Source: Leucobacter triazinivorans
GTDB taxonomy: Bacteria; Actinomycetota; Actinomycetes; Actinomycetales; Microbacteriaceae
Direction of reading: 5' to 3'
DNA length: 64,000 bases
Assembly (NCBI RefSeq): GCF_004208635.1
Contig: NZ_CP035806.1
Coordinates: 2,914,001 to 2,978,000 of the forward strand
Shown here: positions 42,029 through 51,308 of the stretch, one piece after another
How the letters are laid out: each line of letters begins with the position of its first letter
How positions within the stretch are numbered: position 1 is the stretch's first letter
Program-made: the position numbers and the translations under genes
The notes under the pieces: model-generated
Database searches by the model: none
The model's input: only the letters and a program-made list of their open reading frames with translations
What the model was told of the DNA's origin: nothing

Positions 42029-42787
42029 GTGGCAGCAGAATCGTTCGCAGCGCAGCCCGTTCCCGCACTCGCCCCGGGCCTGTTCTCGGGGAAGACCGTG
42101 CTCGTCACCGGCGGCACCTCTGGCATCGGCCTCACCACCGCCGAGGTCTTCGCGCGACTCGGCGCGCGCGTGGTCGCGATCGGCCTCGGGGCCGATCAGA
42201 CCGAGGTGGCGCCCGACGTGGAGATCGAGCTGCACGGCGTCGATGTCACGGATGACGCCGCACTGCGGGCGGTGATCGACCGGCTGGATCGGCTCGACGT
42301 GGTCGTGCCCGCCGCGGGTTTCAGCCTGGGGGAGCAGGAGCTCGAGTGGGAGCCGTTCAACCGGGTGCTGTCGGTGCAGCTCGGCGCCGTCTACCGCGTC
42401 GCCGAGCTCTCGCGCGCCAAGCTGCGCGCCGCCGGCGGTTCGCTCGTCACGATCGCCTCGATGTTCGCCTACTTCGGCGGTGGCAGCCGCGTGGCCTACT
42501 CGGCGGCGAAGGGCGGCGTCGTGCAGATGACCAAGTCGCTCGCGGAGGCCTGGGCCGGTGACGGGATCCGCGTCAACTCCGTGGCGCCCGGGTGGATCGA
42601 AACGCCGCTCGCCTCGGGCCTCGACGACGACGCGAAGGAGCGGATCCTGTCGCGCACCCCGCTCGCGAGATTCGGTGCGCCGGAGGAGGTGGCGCAGGTG
42701 ATCGCCTTCCTCGCCTCCGACGCGGCCTCGTTCGTCACGGGGGCCGTGCTGCCGGTCGACGGCGGGTACCTCACGACCGCGATCTGA
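42029..42787 (+). CDS. Short-chain dehydrogenase/reductase
   Basis: 252 residues from GTG at 42029 (GAGAGG upstream). Cofactor motif TGGTSGIGLTTAEVFARLGA. The catalytic triad is Ser in IASMFAYF and Tyr/Lys in VAYSAAKGGVVQM. PGWIETPL and the C-terminal FVTGAVLPVDGGY are standard. The NNAG motif is replaced by VPAAG. Substrate unknown. The 3' end overlaps the convergent decarboxylase gene by 17 bases. Confidence 0.92.
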   Translation: MAAESFAAQPVPALAPGLFSGKTVLVTGGTSGIGLTTAEVFARLGARVVAIGLGADQTEVAPDVEIELHGVDVTDDAALRAVIDRLDRLDVVVPAAGFSLGEQELEWEPFNRVLSVQLGAVYRVAELSRAKLRAAGGSLVTIASMFAYFGGGSRVAYSAAKGGVVQMTKSLAEAWAGDGIRVNSVAPGWIETPLASGLDDDAKERILSRTPLARFGAPEEVAQVIAFLASDAASFVTGAVLPVDGGYLTTAI

Positions 42788-44228
42788 TCTCCGGCGCCGA
42801 GGGCTCGGCGACCGCGGCCCGCATCTCCTGCCACAGGGTCTCGACGTGCTCGCGCTCGGTCTCGAGCGCACCGATCGAGATGCGCACCATCCAGCGATCC
42901 TCGATCGTCGACAGCGACACCCAGGCCCGGCCCGTCGCGTTCACCCGCTCGGCCCAGGCGCGGGTGTGCCGGTCGAGCGCCTCGCCGCTCAGCGCGCCGC
43001 CGTCGCGGCCGGTCGGCTCGTGCCGCACGCACACGGTCTGCAGGTGCACCGGCGCGAGCACGCGCCAGCCCGGCTCCGCCTCGAGCTGCGCGGTGAGCCA
43101 CTGCGCGTTGTCGAGATCCCGGCGTAGGCGGGCGCGCAGCGCCTCCGCACCCTCGGCCGTGAGCATGAACCAGAGCTTGAGTGCGCGGAAGCGCCGGCCC
43201 AGCGGAATCCCCCAGTCGCGCAGGTTCGTCACGTCGTCGTCGTGCGCCGACCGCAGGTACGAGGGGTTCGTCGACATCACGCGCTCGAGATGCGCGGGAT
43301 CCTTCACGTAGTACAGGGAGCAGTCGAACGCCACGCCCAGCCACTTGTGCGCGTTGACCACGAGCGAGTCCGCCAGCTCCACGCCCTCCCAGAGGTGCCG
43401 GCACTCGGGCAGGATCATGGCCGAGCCGGCCATCGCGGCGTCGACGTGGAACCAGAGCCCCTCCGCCCGTGCGATCTCGCCGATCGCGGCCAGCGGATCC
43501 ATCGCGGTCGTCGTCGTGGTGCCGCAGGTGGCCACCACCGCGGCGGGGACGCGGCCGGCCGCGCGATCCGCGGCGATGGCCTCCGCGAGGGCGTCCGGAC
43601 GCATGGCGAACGTCTCGTCGGTGTCGATCCAGCGAATGTGATCCGTGCCGAAGCCCGCCAGCAGGGCTGCCTTCGGCACGGAGGAGTGCGCATAGCGGGA
43701 CAGGTAGGCGACGAGGGGACGGTCGAGCGCCGCCAGGCCGCCGCCGGACATCGAGAACTGCGAGGCGTGCTCGCGCGCCTCGAGCAGGGCGAGCAGCGTG
43801 GAGGTCGACGCGGTGTCCTGGATCACGCCGCGCCAGTCGCCGGAGAGCCCGAAGAGCTGCCGTACCCAGTCGGTCACCCGCAGCTCGATCTCTGAGAGGG
43901 CGGGGCTCGACTCCCAGGAGAGCCCGATGACGCCGAGGCCGGCGCTGGCGATGTCGCCCAGCACCGAGGAGAGCTCGCTGTTGGCCGGGAAGAAGTTGAA
44001 GAAGCCGGGGTGCTGCCAGAGCGACAGCCCCGGCACCACGATCTCGTCGAGGTCGGAGACGAGGGATCGCCCGGCGTCGCCGGTCTCCGGGGCGGAGGCG
44101 GGCAGTTTCGCCGCCACCTCTCCCGGTTCCACCTGCGCCAGCACGGGCAGCTTGGAGATCCCTGCGCGGTAGTCGGCGATCCAGTCGATGAGCTGATGCC
44201 CGTGGGCGCGGAACTCTTCGGGGGTCAT
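42771..44228 (-). CDS. PLP-dependent group II (aromatic L-amino acid-type) decarboxylase
   Basis: 485 residues, the length of the DDC/TDC family. [20 protein letters not shown] near the N-terminus, the His stacking PLP in [25 protein letters not shown] and the Schiff-base lysine in [16 protein letters not shown]-terminal [12 protein letters not shown] closes the fold. It should decarboxylate an aromatic amino acid to its amine; the exact substrate cannot be read. Divergent from mscR. Confidence 0.92.
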   Translation of the reverse strand: MTPEEFRAHGHQLIDWIADYRAGISKLPVLAQVEPGEVAAKLPASAPETGDAGRSLVSDLDEIVVPGLSLWQHPGFFNFFPANSELSSVLGDIASAGLGVIGLSWESSPALSEIELRVTDWVRQLFGLSGDWRGVIQDTASTSTLLALLEAREHASQFSMSGGGLAALDRPLVAYLSRYAHSSVPKAALLAGFGTDHIRWIDTDETFAMRPDALAEAIAADRAAGRVPAAVVATCGTTTTTAMDPLAAIGEIARAEGLWFHVDAAMAGSAMILPECRHLWEGVELADSLVVNAHKWLGVAFDCSLYYVKDPAHLERVMSTNPSYLRSAHDDDVTNLRDWGIPLGRRFRALKLWFMLTAEGAEALRARLRRDLDNAQWLTAQLEAEPGWRVLAPVHLQTVCVRHEPTGRDGGALSGEALDRHTRAWAERVNATGRAWVSLSTIEDRWMVRISIGALETEREHVETLWQEMRAAVAEPSAPEIRSRS

Positions 44229-44410
44229 GGGGTCCTCTCGTGCGGGCCGCGCTCGGCGGTGCGGGCCGGTGCGGGCCGGTGCGGGCCGGTGCGCCTCGGC
44301 TGCCGTTCCATGCTACGGGGCGCGGCGGAGCCGATGCGACCGGTAGCCTGGAGAGGAGCGGCCCGTTCGGGTTCGGGCCGAGGCGAGGACAGTCTCGAAA
44401 GGAGTCCCAC

Positions 44411-45496
44411 ATGGTCTATCGGGTGCAGGGCGTGGTGGTGCGCGAGAAGAACGCGCCGGCGGTGATCGAGACGATCATCGTGCCGGAGCCGGGACCGGGC
44501 GAGGTGGTGGTCGACGTGCTGAGCTGCGGCGTCTGCCACACCGACTACCACTACCAGCAGGGCGGCATCAGCGACGACTTCCCGTTCCTGCTCGGTCACG
44601 AGTCGACCGCTCGCGTGGCCGTGGTCGGCGAGGGCGTCACCGAGGTGGCGGTGGGCGACCGCGTGATCCTCAACTGGCGCGCCGTGTGCGGGCAGTGCCG
44701 CGCGTGCCGGAAGGGGCAGCCGCAGTACTGCTTCGCGACGCACAACGCGACGCAGAAGATGACGCTCGAGGACGGGACCGAGCTGTCGCCCGCGCTCGGG
44801 ATCGGATCGTTCGCCGAGAAGACGCTCGTGGCCGCGGGGCAGTGCACCAAGATCGACGAGGAGTCGGACGCGGCGGCCGTGGGACTGCTCGGGTGCGGCA
44901 TCATGGCCGGGATCGGCGCCGCCATCAACACGGGAGAGGTGCAGCGCGGCGAGTCCGTCGCCGTGATCGGGTGCGGCGGAGTCGGTGCGGCGGCGATCGC
45001 CGGTGCGCAGCTGGCGGGCGCCACGACGATCGTCGCGGTGGACATCGACGACGCGAAGCTCGAGCAGGCGAAGCGATTCGGCGCGACCCACACGGTGAAC
45101 TCGCGGTCCGAGGACGCGGTCGAGGCGATCCGGGCGCTCACCGACGGCTTCGGCGCCGACGTGGTGATCGACGCCGTCGGTCGCCCCGAGACGTACGCGC
45201 AGGCTTTCTACGCGCGGGACCTCGCGGGACGCGTGGTGCTCGTGGGGGTGCCGACGCCGGAGATGCAGCTGCAGCTGCCGCTGCTCGACGTGTTCGGACG
45301 CGGCGGTTCCCTGAAGTCGTCGTGGTACGGCGACTGCCTGCCGAGCCGCGACTTCACGATGCTCATCGACCAGTACAAGCTGGGGCGGCTCGATCTCGAC
45401 GGCTTCGTCACCGAGCGCATCGGCCTCGGCGACGTGGAGGAGGCGTTCGGCAAGATGGCCGGCGGCACCGTGCTGCGATCGGTGGTCGAGCTGTGA
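44411..45496 (+). CDS. mscR: S-(hydroxymethyl)mycothiol dehydrogenase (formaldehyde dehydrogenase)
   Basis: 361 residues from ATG at 44411. Zinc-containing medium-chain dehydrogenase: catalytic zinc ligands in [17 protein letters not shown] and [10 protein letters not shown]; structural zinc cysteines in [18 protein letters not shown]-binding [21 protein letters not shown]. The sequence is characteristic of the mycothiol-dependent enzyme (MscR/AdhE2), which oxidises the formaldehyde adduct of mycothiol. The partner hydrolase gene overlaps downstream (GTGA). Confidence 0.92.
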   Translation: MVYRVQGVVVREKNAPAVIETIIVPEPGPGEVVVDVLSCGVCHTDYHYQQGGISDDFPFLLGHESTARVAVVGEGVTEVAVGDRVILNWRAVCGQCRACRKGQPQYCFATHNATQKMTLEDGTELSPALGIGSFAEKTLVAAGQCTKIDEESDAAAVGLLGCGIMAGIGAAINTGEVQRGESVAVIGCGGVGAAAIAGAQLAGATTIVAVDIDDAKLEQAKRFGATHTVNSRSEDAVEAIRALTDGFGADVVIDAVGRPETYAQAFYARDLAGRVVLVGVPTPEMQLQLPLLDVFGRGGSLKSSWYGDCLPSRDFTMLIDQYKLGRLDLDGFVTERIGLGDVEEAFGKMAGGTVLRSVVEL

Positions 45497-46182
45497 GCGA
45501 GGGGACGGGGCACGATGGCGCGGCGAGCGGCGTCCAGGTGATGGCGATGGGCGAGTCTGGAGCGCGCATCGAGCGGCTCGTGACGAGCGGTACGTTCTCG
45601 CTCGACGGCGGCACCTGGGAGGTGGAGAACAACGTCTGGATCGTCGGAGACGACGCCGAGGTGATCGTGATCGACCCCGCCCACGACGCGCGGGCGGTGG
45701 CCGCGGCGGTCGGAGGGCGCAGGACGCAGGCGATCCTGCTCACGCACGGGCACGACGACCACATCCGCGCGGCGCGCGAGACGGCCGATCTGCTGCGGGC
45801 CCCGCTCTTCCTCAATCCGCACGATCGTGTGCTGTGGGACGCGGTCTACGACGAGGCGCCCGACGCGCAGATCGCCGATGGCGACGAGTTCGCGATCGCC
45901 GGCGTGCAGCTCACGGCGATGCACACCCCGGGCCACTCGCCGGGATCCACCTGCTTCGTCGCGCCGGCGCTCGGCGCGGTGTTCACGGGCGACACGCTGT
46001 TCCAGGGTGGTCCGGGGGCGACCGGGCGGTCGTACAGCGACTTCCCCACCATCATCGATTCGATCCGGGATCGACTCCTGCAGCTGCCCGAGCAGACGGC
46101 GGTGTACACCGGCCACGGCGAGACCACGAGCATCGGGGCGGAGAAGCCGCACCTGCAGGAGTGGATCGACCGCGGGCACTGA
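45493..46182 (+). CDS. Metallo-beta-lactamase-fold hydrolase, partner of MscR
   Basis: 229 residues from GTG at 45493. Metal site THGHDDH, then [16 protein letters not shown] and the last His in YTGHGE, the glyoxalase-II-like set. The coupled position after mscR is the arrangement seen in actinobacteria, where the protein is thought to hydrolyse or process S-formylmycothiol (inference from context). Confidence 0.92.
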   Translation: MSEGTGHDGAASGVQVMAMGESGARIERLVTSGTFSLDGGTWEVENNVWIVGDDAEVIVIDPAHDARAVAAAVGGRRTQAILLTHGHDDHIRAARETADLLRAPLFLNPHDRVLWDAVYDEAPDAQIADGDEFAIAGVQLTAMHTPGHSPGSTCFVAPALGAVFTGDTLFQGGPGATGRSYSDFPTIIDSIRDRLLQLPEQTAVYTGHGETTSIGAEKPHLQEWIDRGH

Positions 46183-46212
46183 GCCGCACCCGCCGGGTGA
46201 GCGGGCGCGGGG

Positions 46213-46386
46213 GAGTTGTCATCCTGCGCGGAGGCGCGCAGCGCCGCAGTCGCAGGATCGACCGGCGGCTGAGTTGTCATCCTGCGCGGAGGCGCGCAGC
46301 GCCGCAGTCGCAGGATCGACCGGCGGCTGAGTTGTCATCCTGCGCGGAGGCGCGCAGCGCCGCAGTCGCAGGATCCATCGGGGCGG
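46213..46386. repeat. Three tandem 58-bp repeats
   Basis: Units begin at 46213, 46271 and 46329, each GAGTTGTCATCCTGCGCGGA ... GCAGTCGCAGGATCGACCGG; the third diverges at its end. Each has the arms TCATCCTGCG and CGCAGGAT around a GC-rich centre. They fill most of the 312-base gap between the MBL and TetR genes. The arms match the 33-bp array at 37993 read on the other strand. Confidence 0.93.
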
Positions 46387-46425
46387 ATCGCGGTTTCGAC
46401 TCGCTGCGCTCAACCGGCGGGAGCT

Positions 46426-46465
46426 GTGGATCCTGCGATCTGCTGCGCAGCCGCAGGATGACGGG
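46426..46465. repeat. Single palindromic repeat of the same family
   Basis: GTGGATCCTGCG, a 13-base centre, then CCGCAGGATGACGG: same orientation as the 33-bp array units at 38 kb, with a longer loop. It may serve as a terminator between the convergent MBL and TetR genes. Confidence 0.8.
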
Positions 46466-46494
46466 GGTGCTCGCTCAACCTGCTGACGGGGGTG

Positions 46495-47181
46495 CTACTG
46501 CTCGCGCTCCAGCTGCGTCGCGATCGCGCCCAGCACGGCGTCGGGCGATCCGGCCGCGTCGTAGACGGCCACGAGCACCCGCGGCCGGCCATCGGCGGCA
46601 TCGGGCGAAAGCCAGCGTTCGTAGAGGGCGGTGAGCTGCCGCAGGTCCCGGGTCACCGTGCGCGGGGCGTCTGCGACGCGCCCGCGCAACCAGTCGCGCA
46701 GCGCCGCGTTGTGCACCGCCACGAGTGACGCCGCGAGGGCGGGCGCGGCCCAGTGCGGGCTTCCCGGCTGCAGCGCGTCGTGGATGTAGCGGGCGAAGAC
46801 GCGCTCGTAGCGGTGGGTGATGATGAGCTCGCGATCGCGCAGCGCCGGCGTGTGCCGCATGAGGTCGAAGCGCAACCGGGCGGCCTCGGGGTCGCGTACG
46901 AGCAGGCGCAGCACGTCGGCGGTGCCGACCACGAGCGCCTCCTCTGCGGGCAGCTCGGTTGCCGAGAGAAAGGCCTCCAGCTGCTCGAGCGCGTGATCGT
47001 GGTCGGCGAAGACGACGTCGTCTTTGCTGCCGAAGCGTCGGAAGAAGGTGCTGCGGCTCATCCCCACGGCCTCGGCGAGGTCTTCCGCCGTGGTGGCGTC
47101 GTATCCCTGCTCGGCGAGGCGGCGGATGGCGGCCGTTGAGCTGTCGGGCGCGGCCGTGGCGCGGGGCAAAGTGGTGGCCAT
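46495..47181 (-). CDS. TetR-family regulator next to acyl-CoA dehydrogenase
   Basis: 228 residues. HTH GYDATTAEDLAEAVGMSRSTFFRRFGSKDDVVF. The C-terminal helical domain ends with VLVAVYDAAGSPDAVLGAIA. Divergent from the acyl-CoA dehydrogenase gene, which it probably controls. The upstream sequence GACACTAGGTATCACGCG (about 47211) could hold an operator, not resolved. Confidence 0.88.
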   Translation of the reverse strand: MATTLPRATAAPDSSTAAIRRLAEQGYDATTAEDLAEAVGMSRSTFFRRFGSKDDVVFADHDHALEQLEAFLSATELPAEEALVVGTADVLRLLVRDPEAARLRFDLMRHTPALRDRELIITHRYERVFARYIHDALQPGSPHWAAPALAASLVAVHNAALRDWLRGRVADAPRTVTRDLRQLTALYERWLSPDAADGRPRVLVAVYDAAGSPDAVLGAIATQLEREQ

Positions 47182-47355
47182 ACGCCGAAGGTAGCACAGA
47201 AGACGATTCTGACACTAGGTATCACGCGCTGGATCGTTGCGCGCAGTGTGATTCAAGGGAGATGTGTCCAGGGCGTGGTCTTGACGTGAGACCCGGTCTC
47301 AGGCATGCTCGAAGCACCGGCGCCGGTGCACGACTCGGCGCGGAGAGGAGCACCG

Positions 47356-48582
47356 ATGTCGCACGCCAGGTCTGCAAACGCCGCCCAGGGCACCGAGGAG
47401 CCGGGGTACGAGCTGTGGGAGCCGCTCGATCCCGATGTGGCGGGGGCGTTCCGCGGCGTGTCCGCGGAGGATCTTGCCTACCGCGATCGCGCTCGCGACT
47501 TCGTGCAGAACGAGGTGCGCCCGGTCATCGCCGGGGTGTGGGACCGCGCCGAGTACCCGCTCGATCTGGCCCGTCGCCTGGGCGAGCTCGACCTGCTGCG
47601 CGACGGGATCGATGTGCCCGGGTATCCGCGCCAGAGCCTCCTGGCCGCGAGCCTCGCGATGATGGAGCTCGCGCGCGGAGACGGTTCGGTCGCGACGATC
47701 GCCGGAGTGCAGGGCGGCCTCGCCCTGCGGTCCATCGCGGTGTGCGGCTCCGAGGCTCAGCGCGAGCGCTGGCTCGAACCGCTGGCGCGCGGCGTCGAGC
47801 TGGGCGCGTTCGCGCTGACCGAGCCCACGCACGGCTCAGACTCGGTGAGCCTCGAGACCCGGGCCGAGGGCGACGGAGACGGCTACGTGCTCACCGGTCG
47901 CAAGAAGTGGATCGGCTCGGGCAGCGTCGGGCAGATCGCCGTGGTCTGGGCGCGCGGCGATGACGGGCAGGTGCAGGGCTTCCTGGTGCCGCAGGATGCG
48001 CCGGGGTACCGCGCCACCACCATCGAGGGCAAGGTCTCGCTGCGCGCCATCTGGCAGGCCGACATCGTGCTCGACGGCGTGCGGCTCCCCGCCGAGGCCC
48101 GCATGCCGGGCGCCAACAGCTTCAAGGACACGGCCCGGGTGCTGCAGGCGACCCGGCTCGGCGTGGCGTGGTCGGCACTGGGGCACGCGCTCGGGGTGTA
48201 CGAGACCGCGGTCCACTACGCGAAGCAGCGGGTGCAGTTCGGGCGTCCGCTCGCGGCCTCGCAGATCGTGCAGGCTCGGCTCGCCGAGATGCTGAGCCAG
48301 CTCACCTCGCTGCAGACCCTGCTCATGCAGCTCACCCGGGCCGAGGAGGCCGGCGAGCTGACCGGGCCCGGCGCGTCCCTCGGCAAGTACACGGCGACGC
48401 GCACGGCCCGCGCGATGGCCGCGAACGCGCGCGACCTGCTCGGGGGCAACGGAATCCTGATCGAGCACCGCGTGGCGCGGCACTTCGCCGACATTGAGGC
48501 GCTGCACACCTACGAGGGAACGGAGACGGTGCAGGCGCTCATCATCGGCCGCGAGATCACGGGGCTCTCGGCCTTCGCCTGA
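47356..48582 (+). CDS. Acyl-CoA dehydrogenase (glutaryl-CoA dehydrogenase-like)
   Basis: 408 residues from ATG at 47356 (GAGAGGAG upstream). FAD-binding GAFALTEPTHGSDSVSLET and KKWIGSG. The C-terminal region has RVQFGRPLAASQIVQARLAEM, LGGNGI and the catalytic-base segment EALHTYEGTETVQALIIGREITG. This sequence style is closest to glutaryl-CoA dehydrogenases, but substrate is not fixed. No electron-transfer flavoprotein genes are near. Confidence 0.9.
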   Translation: MSHARSANAAQGTEEPGYELWEPLDPDVAGAFRGVSAEDLAYRDRARDFVQNEVRPVIAGVWDRAEYPLDLARRLGELDLLRDGIDVPGYPRQSLLAASLAMMELARGDGSVATIAGVQGGLALRSIAVCGSEAQRERWLEPLARGVELGAFALTEPTHGSDSVSLETRAEGDGDGYVLTGRKKWIGSGSVGQIAVVWARGDDGQVQGFLVPQDAPGYRATTIEGKVSLRAIWQADIVLDGVRLPAEARMPGANSFKDTARVLQATRLGVAWSALGHALGVYETAVHYAKQRVQFGRPLAASQIVQARLAEMLSQLTSLQTLLMQLTRAEEAGELTGPGASLGKYTATRTARAMAANARDLLGGNGILIEHRVARHFADIEALHTYEGTETVQALIIGREITGLSAFA

Positions 48583-48632
48583 TCGGCCGCCCGACTCCTC
48601 CCGGTCCGGCCCGGCCCGGCACGGCCCCGCCC

Positions 48633-48652
48633 GCGGCGCCTCGGGGCGCCGC
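48633..48652. terminator. Hairpin between convergent genes
   Basis: GCGGCGCC-tcgg-GGCGCCGC, a perfect 8-bp stem with a stable UUCG-like tetraloop; a second GGGGCGCCGC copy follows. It lies in the 93-base gap between the acyl-CoA dehydrogenase and decarboxylase stops. Confidence 0.65.
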
Positions 48653-48675
48653 AGCGCCTCGGGGCGCCGCGGGCC

Positions 48676-50277
48676 TCAGGCGACGACGCGAAAGGTCGAC
48701 ACCTCCGGGTCGGCCGCGCCGCGCACGTGGCCCGAGGGCGACGCCGCGGTGGCGCGCAGAAACCCGATCACGTGCTCGTCGAGCACCTCGCCCGGCATGA
48801 CGTTGGGCACTCCCGGAGGGTAGGCGGCGAGTGAGTCTGCGCTGACCCGGCCGATCGCCTCGGAGTGCGGTACGGTCTCGACTGCGCTGAAGAACGCCTC
48901 GTCGAGCCCGATGGCGCGCTCGCACGGCGCCGGCAGTGCGATGGGACGGTCGGGCTCGAGCTCGGCCTGCGGCAGCGACTGGAGCGCCTCCCAGACCCGA
49001 TCCACGTCTGCGGGCGAGGTCGCGCCGACGAGCAGCAGCAGGGCCGCGGGCGTCGACAGCTCGCAGGAGACGCGGTGGTCGCGCAGCAGCAGGTGCTGCG
49101 CGTCGTCGCCGGTGATGCCCGCGCCCCGCGTGTCGATCGCGATCTTGAACGGATCGTGCGCGATGGCGTCGGGACGGTTCAGGATGTCGGGGGTCGCGTC
49201 GCGGAAGCGGAGATCTGCGCGCACCAGAGCCCTGATCCGCTCGGCCGAGGCGAGCGCCCGCTCGATCATGTCGGGCCGGGTCACGAGATGCCGGCGCGCC
49301 TCGTCGAGCGAGGCGAGCAGCAGGCCGCTCGTGCTGGTCGACTGGTACGAGCGAACGACCCGGTCGACGAGAGACTCCAGGCGCTCGGCCTGCGGCCCGT
49401 GCCCGAGGTGCAGCATCGCCGTCTGGGCGAGGGATCCGGCACCCTTCTGCGTGCTCGAGACGACGAGGTCGGCCCCGAGCCGCGCCGCGTTCACGGGCAG
49501 GGCCGGATGCAGACCGAAGTGCGCGCCCCAGGCCTCGTCGACGATGAGCGGCACGCCGTGCCGATGCGCGACCTCGGCGATGGCGGCGACGTCGGCCACC
49601 GCGCCGAAGTAGCTGGGGGAGACGATGTAGACCGCCGCGCTCGCCGGGTGGTCTGCGAGCGCGGCCTCGACCTGCGCGGCGGTGACGCCGTGCGACGACC
49701 CCAACCCGGTGTCGACCGAGCCGTGCACGAAGCGCGGGGTGAGGCCGACGCGGGTGATGCCGTCGATGACGCTCGAGTGCACGCTGCGCTGCACGACGGC
49801 CTCGGTTCCGAGGCCCCGCACCGCGGTCGTGGCGATGTGATTGCCGCCGGACGCCCCCGTGGTGAGGAACCAGGTGCGGCTCGCTCCCCACGCCTCGGCC
49901 GCGAGCTGCTGAGCGCGTGCGATCGGCGTGCTGCGCCCGGGGGCGACGAGGCGCCAGCTCTCCTGATCCGCGTTGCTGAAGAGCATGGGGAAGTCGAGCT
50001 GCATGGTGCCGGCGCCGATGAGGTTCGAGACGCCGGGTGCGTTCTCGGGCCGCCCCTGGTGCGCCGGAACGTGGAGGCGCTGCCAGTCGTGGGCGGCGAG
50101 GGAGCGCAGTGCGTCGGCGAACGGGGTCTCGAAGTGGCGGGCGGGCACTTCGCCCGGGGCCTGGGCAGCGGCGGGTGCGGCGGGTGCGTCGGGTGCGGCG
50201 GGTGCGGCGGGTGCGGCGGGTGCGGCGGGTGCGGCGGGTGCGGCGGGTGCGGCGGGTGCGTCTGAGGTGTGGAGCAT
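48676..50277 (-). CDS. Orn/Lys/Arg-type PLP decarboxylase
   Basis: 533 residues. The first about 40 residues are an Ala-Pro repeat encoded by ten 9-bp units. The fold-type I core follows: HVPAHQGRPENAPG, FLTTGASGGNHIA, LIVDEAWGAHFG and the PLP lysine in VVSSTQKGAGSLAQTAML. The C-terminal decarboxylase domain (AAYPPGVPNVMPGEVLDE) matches the Orn/Lys/Arg decarboxylase major/C-domain pattern. It should make a polyamine precursor such as cadaverine, putrescine or agmatine. Divergent from a LysR gene 74 bases away. Confidence 0.9.
   Translation of the reverse strand: MLHTSDAPAAPAAPAAPAAPAAPAAPAAPDAPAAPAAAQAPGEVPARHFETPFADALRSLAAHDWQRLHVPAHQGRPENAPGVSNLIGAGTMQLDFPMLFSNADQESWRLVAPGRSTPIARAQQLAAEAWGASRTWFLTTGASGGNHIATTAVRGLGTEAVVQRSVHSSVIDGITRVGLTPRFVHGSVDTGLGSSHGVTAAQVEAALADHPASAAVYIVSPSYFGAVADVAAIAEVAHRHGVPLIVDEAWGAHFGLHPALPVNAARLGADLVVSSTQKGAGSLAQTAMLHLGHGPQAERLESLVDRVVRSYQSTSTSGLLLASLDEARRHLVTRPDMIERALASAERIRALVRADLRFRDATPDILNRPDAIAHDPFKIAIDTRGAGITGDDAQHLLLRDHRVSCELSTPAALLLLVGATSPADVDRVWEALQSLPQAELEPDRPIALPAPCERAIGLDEAFFSAVETVPHSEAIGRVSADSLAAYPPGVPNVMPGEVLDEHVIGFLRATAASPSGHVRGAADPEVSTFRVVA
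50171..50260. repeat. Ten 9-bp tandem repeats
   Basis: GCGGGTGCG repeated ten times (third unit TCGGGTGCG) inside the decarboxylase 5' end, encoding Ala-Pro-Ala on the minus strand. Copy-number change would alter the N-terminus in steps of three residues without breaking the frame. Confidence 0.93.
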
Positions 50278-50351
50278 GATCCTGAGCGTAGGGGCAGAGG
50301 CACCCCGGCGATATAGCAGGAATTCGTCTCTCGTGACATAGTCTCTATTCC

Positions 50352-51308
50352 ATGATGAATCTGCAGCAGCTCCGGGTGCTGCTCGCGGTGCGGCAGCACG
50401 GCAGCCTCACGAGTGCCGCTCGGGTGCTGCAGTACGGCGTGCCCACCGTGACCCACCACCTGCGCGGGCTCGAAGCCCACCTGGGCGCGATGCTGGTGGA
50501 GCGCAGCCGCTCGGGCACGCGGCTGACGCCGATCGGCGACTCGTTCGCCGAGGAGGCCGAGGCGGTGCTCGCGCGTCTCGACCGCGCGGAGCAGGCGGTG
50601 GCGGATCAGCGCGACGCCGGCCTCACCACGCTGCGCGTGGGCACCTTCGCGTCGATCGGCTCGCGTCTGCTGCCCGCGGCGATCGCCGCGCTGCAGCAGC
50701 GCACCTCGGTGCGCGTCGAGGTGGTGGAGGCCGAGCCGACGGAGGTGGTGCGGCTGCTGCGCGCCGGCGAGGTGCACGCCGGGCTGATCTACGACGCCTC
50801 TGCCGAGCCGGCGTTCGAAGCGCCGGATCTCGCCCTCGAGACGCTGCTGTCTGAGCCCTACCGCGTGATGGTGGCCCGTGAGAGCGAGTGGGCGCTGAGA
50901 GACACGCTCGACTTCGCGGAGCTGGCGAGCGTCGCGTGGCTGTGCAGCCGCAGCGACGACGAGGCGTCCGACCGGGTGCTGCGCCGCGTCTGTCGTGCGA
51001 TGGGGCATCCGGTGCGCGCGCTCATGCGCACGGACGACCTGTACATGATCCACGGTCTGGTCGCGGAGGGCCTGGGGTGCGCGCTCACGACCGCCGCCGC
51101 GGTCGACGCGGACTTCGACGTGGTGCTGCGGCCCACGGTGCAGGATCTCGGTGAGCGACGCGTGATGTTCGTGTCCCAGCGCAGCGGGGGCCCGCCCGTG
51201 GTGCGGTGGCTCGGGGAGACGCTGCAGCGCATCGCAAGTCAGGCGGTTCCGTCGAGACAGGCCGCGAGCAGGATCTGCACCGCCGGCTCGAGTCGCGACG
51301 CGTCGTAG
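50352..51308 (+). CDS. LysR-family regulator
   Basis: 318 residues. The winged HTH is MNLQQLRVLLAVRQHGSLTSAARVLQYGVPTVTHHLRGLEAHLGAMLVER. The effector domain starts about residue 92 (TLRVGTFASIGSRLLPAAIAALQ). Divergent from the decarboxylase gene, its likely target. The last 70 bases overlap the convergent M20 hydrolase gene. Confidence 0.9.
   Translation: MMNLQQLRVLLAVRQHGSLTSAARVLQYGVPTVTHHLRGLEAHLGAMLVERSRSGTRLTPIGDSFAEEAEAVLARLDRAEQAVADQRDAGLTTLRVGTFASIGSRLLPAAIAALQQRTSVRVEVVEAEPTEVVRLLRAGEVHAGLIYDASAEPAFEAPDLALETLLSEPYRVMVARESEWALRDTLDFAELASVAWLCSRSDDEASDRVLRRVCRAMGHPVRALMRTDDLYMIHGLVAEGLGCALTTAAAVDADFDVVLRPTVQDLGERRVMFVSQRSGGPPVVRWLGETLQRIASQAVPSRQAASRICTAGSSRDAS

Noticed and set aside
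48865-50265. Long plus-strand frame opposite the decarboxylase
   Set aside because: A typical antisense shadow in GC-rich DNA: Arg/Gly-rich, no domain, and the opposite strand has a complete PLP enzyme.
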